NCBI GenBank assembly: GCA_002323325.1
Contig: DCQA01000056.1
Coordinates: 1 to 10,481 of the forward strand
Length of the DNA: 10,481 bases
From: Coxiellaceae bacterium UBA1530
GTDB lineage: Bacteria; Pseudomonadota; Gammaproteobacteria; Coxiellales; Coxiellaceae
Direction: 5' to 3'
The notes under the pieces were generated by a model. That model did no database searches, was not told where the DNA came from, and saw only the letters and a program-made list of their open reading frames with translations. The translations under genes were made by a program, and so were the position numbers. Shown here piece by piece: positions 6,846 through 10,481 of this stretch. Numbering within the stretch: the stretch's first letter is position 1; each line of letters begins with the position of its first letter.

Positions 6846-9263
6846 ATGCGTTCGTACAGCTTTTCAGATTTCAGTGATCTTGAGTGCCCACTTCTTGAGC
6901 GATCTTCATCCAGTGAACACTCACAAAATCTCATTAATTTTCTAAATCAAAGTACTTTAACTAACAATAATTTCACCGATCAATTAGACAGTAATAAAGA
7001 CTTCGATTGTCATATAACCCGTATAAGCCTCTCGATTATTAGTCATTATCAAACACTGCTAAAAAACTACCATCAGAGTTTACAGCAGAAAAACTTTGAG
7101 GATGTTACCTATCTAAAAAAGTACGATGAATTATTGCAAGCTCTTCGCAATATTATTAGAGAATCTAATACAATGGATGAAGATCAGCTAGACACATACG
7201 GCATTCGATATTCAGAATATCACAACGTTAATCATCAACATTTAGATCAGCGATTATTTGAAACACTTTATAAATCGTTATCGACTTTAAATACATCTAT
7301 TAAAAAAACGACCATCATTGAAGACAGTGCGTATTTAACTGCGTACTACATCCAACAATACCTAATTCAACTGAGCATAGATCATCACAAAAAAATCTAT
7401 AATACTCATCGATCCAAACAGCCATTTAGTGATCGTCAAAGTGAGGCAAAAAGCATAGGAAAACAACATGTATTAGATTGCATATCAGTGCCTGATCTTT
7501 ACCAGTGGCTATGTCGAACAACCGATACTGAAGCTGACATCAACATCACATCTATAGGAGACATTCAGTTAAATTCAGATCAACAGACTCGAATTAAAGA
7601 TCTAGCACGTGCTTTTATTCGCGGTAAAACACCTTCATTACAATTACTTAAACACATCACATCACCTGAAGATTTTAGATTTGCATATCAAGGATCCATT
7701 CAAGCATCCTTAAAAGATGCCATACAAGATACGCCTTATTCATCACGATTTTATGCTTGTATGAAAAGTTTACCCGATCTTGTAGACACCTCACCGATAC
7801 AATCGAGTAAAGCACTCACTAGCCCCTACTCAATAAGCGAACCACGCTTAGATACCATCTCATATGTAATAACGGCATACATTATCAAGTATCTAAAATG
7901 CGTCAGCCCTGACATCAGAGATGACACACTCAGTGACTTAAGAAATACATTACCAAGAGACCTGATACTTAGTAAAAACGATCTTCACACTAGCTTAAAA
8001 AAAATATTTAAGTTTGATCAAATCAACCATCTAAAAATACTCTTGGAAGGATTAATACCACTGGCTAGTACGAAAACACCTAGTATCGAGAAATTATCCT
8101 TCCATTTAATGGGTAATCTTAAGAAAAAATATCTTGGTTCCTCTCTTCTATCGAAAAGAGCTTATGATAACTTCCAAACCTTACCAACTGCCATTCAGTC
8201 ACTGATTGAAAAGCCCGAATACCGTCGTAATAATAGCACAGCCGTCATTCCTCAAGCATTATTAGAGAGCCTAACACTGACTCATGATCTCCCAGAACAC
8301 GCTTTACACAATCTTCTTACTGACACACCGATTATTGATTGTTTACGTGAAAAGTCAGAAGAACAAATACCCATATATTTAAATTTTCTTACGACAAAAG
8401 GCTGGATCACCGAAGAGCAAATGACAGCTATTCAACAAGCCTCACCGCTATTCGGAAAACATTCAAAAAAAGAAACTCGGACACTGACATCCATCATTCA
8501 ACTGATTAATCAGATGGATAGTTCTAATCCGATGGGTCCGAATGAGATAAGAAAAAAAATCGATCCCATCATTAGAAAATGTCCTGGTCACGAAAACACT
8601 ATAAGTTCACTTTTACATACCTTAGATTCCACTCACTCAAATAAAATAAAAGCACATACCTCGCATCAAGCAGCTTGCAAAGAACTCAAGGAATTTCACT
8701 CACTTGCCCAACGATGGATCCAACTTGCTAAGGCTGGTGCTCAACAATACCTTAATCATGTGCAACCGAAATGGTTCAGAAACAAAGGAAAAATGAGAGC
8801 TGATGAATTTATCAATCAGCTCGACTTAATTGATGTCGACATAAGTGATAACCATGATGCTTTTGAGCAGTTAAAGAATCTTTTGGAAAAAACACTTAAA
8901 ACATTTAACGGTGGGTCACTTGGAACCTATATTTTAGAATCACTCACCGGAGATGCTGCTAGTGCTACTCATCATGATAACGCTGATCAAAACGAATCTT
9001 TTGACACAGTAAATCAAATAACCAATAGTCAATGTGAGAAACTTATTTCTACCTCCACGGGAACGCCACAGTTCAAGCAAAAAGCAGGGCCAGATGGACA
9101 ATCAACATTACTAGAAATAATTCAAAATAGTCACATGACTGGCTGTTTATGGAGAAAAACTGTGACTTACCAGCATCGGCAATCAAAAACACAGCACTTT
9201 TGTAATCAGTTAGACCAACTCAACCAATGTCGTCACACCATCACAGCCATAGCCGCAGCCTAA
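6846..9263 (+). CDS. Large soluble protein of unknown function, possible effector
   Basis: I recognise no family in this 805-residue protein. It has no signal peptide and no membrane helix, and looks mostly alpha-helical, with Ser/Thr/Asn/Gln-rich stretches. The N-terminus (1-50) is acidic and serine-rich, including a run of four serines at 20-23. Segments around 134-177 and 299-355 share a pattern (aromatic residues, KSL, then TAY-I-YL), and a third weaker copy of its first half lies near 436-453, suggesting degenerate helical repeats. The last 100 residues are polar, ending in a short alanine-rich tail. Sampled stretches are clearly more A/T-rich than the upstream operon. The gene stands alone, with a PmrA-like site upstream, a strong GGAGG and its own terminator. 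Size, helical character, base composition and putative PmrA control resemble type IV secreted effectors of Legionellales, but no secretion signal can be proven here. Confidence 0.85.
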   Translation: MRSYSFSDFSDLECPLLERSSSSEHSQNLINFLNQSTLTNNNFTDQLDSNKDFDCHITRISLSIISHYQTLLKNYHQSLQQKNFEDVTYLKKYDELLQALRNIIRESNTMDEDQLDTYGIRYSEYHNVNHQHLDQRLFETLYKSLSTLNTSIKKTTIIEDSAYLTAYYIQQYLIQLSIDHHKKIYNTHRSKQPFSDRQSEAKSIGKQHVLDCISVPDLYQWLCRTTDTEADINITSIGDIQLNSDQQTRIKDLARAFIRGKTPSLQLLKHITSPEDFRFAYQGSIQASLKDAIQDTPYSSRFYACMKSLPDLVDTSPIQSSKALTSPYSISEPRLDTISYVITAYIIKYLKCVSPDIRDDTLSDLRNTLPRDLILSKNDLHTSLKKIFKFDQINHLKILLEGLIPLASTKTPSIEKLSFHLMGNLKKKYLGSSLLSKRAYDNFQTLPTAIQSLIEKPEYRRNNSTAVIPQALLESLTLTHDLPEHALHNLLTDTPIIDCLREKSEEQIPIYLNFLTTKGWITEEQMTAIQQASPLFGKHSKKETRTLTSIIQLINQMDSSNPMGPNEIRKKIDPIIRKCPGHENTISSLLHTLDSTHSNKIKAHTSHQAACKELKEFHSLAQRWIQLAKAGAQQYLNHVQPKWFRNKGKMRADEFINQLDLIDVDISDNHDAFEQLKNLLEKTLKTFNGGSLGTYILESLTGDAASATHHDNADQNESFDTVNQITNSQCEKLISTSTGTPQFKQKAGPDGQSTLLEIIQNSHMTGCLWRKTVTYQHRQSKTQHFCNQLDQLNQCRHTITAIAAA

Positions 9264-9265
9264 CT

Positions 9266-9292
9266 AAAAAGCCACCCGAGGGTGGCTTTTTT
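9266..9292. terminator. Bidirectional rho-independent terminator
   Basis: GCCACC (9271-9276) pairs with GGTGGC (9281-9286) around a CGAG loop, with five A before (9266-9270) and six T after (9287-9292). It begins 3 bases after the stop of the 805-aa gene. Read on the other strand it also gives a G/C stem followed by T residues, 18 bases past the stop of the convergent membrane-protein gene, so it can end both transcripts. Confidence 0.93.
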
Positions 9293-9309
9293 CAAGGACG
9301 ACCAGTTTT

Positions 9310-9678
9310 TTAGACTACAAAGCCCACATAAAGTAACAATAAACTTAATATAAAAAAGAACATGGCTTTAAATTTGGAAGATATACCACCATATTTTTTC
9401 ACACACTCATCATATCCATGAGGAAACCATAATTTCACCACTGACATGACCAGTAAAAACCACCCTGTCAGCGTCACTACGATGTCCCATCCTCCCCAGC
9501 TGGTATGATTTAACACCACAAACAAACCCAGGAGCAGAGCTACTATAACAGAGCCACCTGAACCAGCATGTCCTGCGGAATCTTTACCCTTGCCGGCGTG
9601 GTCTTGGTTAAACAAAGCACCCAAGGATACAAATAAGAAAAATAAGCCCAGAAATTGGGCAATAAATACTGTTGTCAT
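9310..9678 (-). CDS. Four-helix integral membrane protein of unknown function
   Basis: The 122-residue protein has four hydrophobic segments at about 3-23, 43-58, 64-85 and 104-122. Between helices 1 and 2 is an unusual polar loop rich in Gly, Ala, His and Lys (25-42, with HAGKGKDSAGHAGSGG). Between helices 3 and 4 is a loop with HGYDECVKKYGG (87-98) holding the only cysteine. The start at 9678 is chosen because AGGGGG (minus strand, 9690-9685) lies 6 bases upstream; an in-frame ATG at 9699 would add seven residues and precede this site. It is convergent with the 805-aa gene and divergent from ilvC. I do not recognise the family with certainty. An inner-membrane location is likely; the function is open. 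Confidence 0.8.
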   Translation of the reverse strand: MTTVFIAQFLGLFFLFVSLGALFNQDHAGKGKDSAGHAGSGGSVIVALLLGLFVVLNHTSWGGWDIVVTLTGWFLLVMSVVKLWFPHGYDECVKKYGGISSKFKAMFFFILSLLLLYVGFVV

Positions 9679-9684
9679 TATAAA

Positions 9685-9690
9685 CCCCCT
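9685..9690 (-). promoter_or_regulatory. Ribosome binding site deciding the start of the membrane-protein gene
   Basis: AGGGGG on the minus strand stands 6 bases before the ATG at 9678-9676. It supports this start over the upstream in-frame ATG at 9699-9697. Confidence 0.7.
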
Positions 9691-9710
9691 AAAACTCATT
9701 AATCTTTTTT

Positions 9711-9716
9711 ATTATA
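9711..9716 (-). promoter_or_regulatory. Perfect -10 hexamer for the membrane-protein gene
   Basis: The plus strand ATTATA reads TATAAT on the minus strand, 32 bases before the start codon. No good -35 hexamer is found at 16-18 bases; TTG-like triplets occur at spacings of 11 and 21. The promoter may be weak, activator-dependent, or helped by the A/T-rich upstream DNA (9740-9765). Confidence 0.4.
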
Positions 9717-9936
9717 GTCAAAATTTGAACAAATTTCCTGCAAAAAACAAAAAATATAATGTAACTCCATGAAATAAATGGATTATTTAAAAAAATTACC
9801 AAGACGAATCCAATATGCTCTAAGTCTGTATATTACTCAAATCAAGACACATTGTGGATTTTTATCATGAAATTGAATAGGTTAAACAAATAGGTGATAT
9901 GTAAACAACATAGCTGCTCAAGAAAGGATACGTTTT

Positions 9937-10481
9937 ATGGATATATTGTTTGATCAATCGAGCACTGTAGATCTTATCCTGTCATATCGATTAGCTATCA
10001 TCGGGTATGGTAATCAAGCCAAGGCTCAAGCAAAAAATTTAAGAGACTCAGGACTGCAAGTCACTATTGGGTTACGCCATAACTCCGAATCTTGGCAATC
10101 CGCTGTTGATGATGGATTTATTGTGAAAGATATGATCTCTGCGGTAGAAAATTCAAATTTCATCATGATGCTTGTACCCGATGATGTTCAACCAACCCTA
10201 TTTGACCAAATAAAACACCGTATTCAGCAAGGAACTATCTTGGCTTTTGCCCATGGATTTTGCATTCATTACCAACTCATCAAGCCTACTTCAGAGCTTT
10301 CGGTGGTACTCATTGCTCCAAAAGGACCAGGAAAGAGCGTGCGTTCATTGTATTTAGATGGAAAAGGTGTGCCTGCACTTATTGCAATTCATCAAGTTGC
10401 CAAAAATACCAAAGATGACCCTCTATCAGTCGCGTTGTCATACGCTAAGGCTATCGGCTCAACCCGAGCGGGTGTGTTTCA
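9937..10481 (+). CDS. ilvC: Ketol-acid reductoisomerase, N-terminal part, divergent copy
   Basis: The first 181 residues of a class I KARI are present; the gene runs off the window. KARI converts acetolactate or acetohydroxybutyrate to the dihydroxy acid in Val/Ile/Leu synthesis, using NADPH and Mg. The family order is clear: start with YD-like FD, AIIGYGNQ (20-27), NLRDSG (34-39), GLRHNSESW (45-53), LVPDD (79-83), LAFAHGF-x-IHY (102-112), IAPKGPG (126-132) and SYAKAIG (168-174). Unusual points are A28 and K29 where the Rossmann loop normally has Gly-His/Arg, Q31 for the usual His, and K133 in place of the His of APKAPGHTVR. AAAGGA (9923-9928) stands 8 bases before the ATG. No ilvBN lies upstream. 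It may be a fast-evolving IlvC or an IlvC-like paralogue. Confidence 0.88.
   Translation, partial: MDILFDQSSTVDLILSYRLAIIGYGNQAKAQAKNLRDSGLQVTIGLRHNSESWQSAVDDGFIVKDMISAVENSNFIMMLVPDDVQPTLFDQIKHRIQQGTILAFAHGFCIHYQLIKPTSELSVVLIAPKGPGKSVRSLYLDGKGVPALIAIHQVAKNTKDDPLSVALSYAKAIGSTRAGVF

Noticed and set aside
9867..9893. Short ORF (MKLNRLNK) before ilvC as an attenuation leader peptide
   Set aside because: It has only two Leu codons and no Ile or Val codons, no ribosome binding site and no terminator-like hairpin follows it.
1..10481. tRNA, rRNA, CRISPR arrays, riboswitches
   Set aside because: No regularly spaced repeats, cloverleaf-like sequence or known riboswitch core was seen on either strand by reading.

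Overview
The window looks like chromosomal DNA of a gammaproteobacterium with moderately low G+C. Genes are densely packed on both strands. The proteins that can be named (YebC, Hsp33, an ArnT-like glycosyltransferase, ketol-acid reductoisomerase) are of proteobacterial type. A large orphan protein with a PmrA-type tandem site upstream, plus a decayed insertion-sequence fragment, would fit a host-associated member of the Legionella/Coxiella group. That placement is inference; no 16S or other decisive marker is present.

Left edge (1-786): the N-terminal part of a small exported protein on the minus strand runs off the window. It is followed by about 510 bp without an intact gene. Inside this gap is a stop-ridden, frameshifted remnant resembling the small helix-turn-helix protein (TnpA/OrfA) of IS66-type elements.

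Centre left (787-6597): a COMT-type O-methyltransferase on the minus strand diverges from a probable six-gene plus-strand operon. Its order is yebC, a GT2 glycosyltransferase acting on a polyprenyl-phosphate carrier, a 103-aa membrane protein of the lipid-A-disaccharide-synthase N-terminal-domain family, an ArnT/GT39-like membrane glycosyltransferase, a PAP2 phosphatase, and hslO (Hsp33). The four middle genes overlap or nearly touch (20-base overlap, then two ATGA overlaps). They form a plausible envelope-sugar pathway. GT2 loads a sugar onto undecaprenyl phosphate at the cytoplasmic face, the small membrane protein may assist carrier handling, the GT39 enzyme transfers the sugar to lipid A or another periplasmic acceptor, and PAP2 dephosphorylates lipid A or recycles the carrier.

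Centre right (6598-9292): about 250 bp of non-coding DNA carries a CTTAAG-N5-CTTAAA tandem site matching the PmrA box pattern. A strong GGAGG then precedes an 805-aa, A/T-rich, soluble, unrecognised protein. This gene ends in a strong bidirectional terminator shared with a convergent gene.

Right edge (9310-10481): a 122-aa four-helix membrane protein of unknown function lies on the minus strand. It diverges from the 5' part of an ilvC-like gene, whose product keeps the overall KARI pattern but has changes in conserved positions of the nucleotide-binding loop.

The strongest candidate for undescribed biology is the 805-aa protein with its PmrA-like site: a possible secreted effector or other regulated accessory factor next to a lipid-A-modification cassette.
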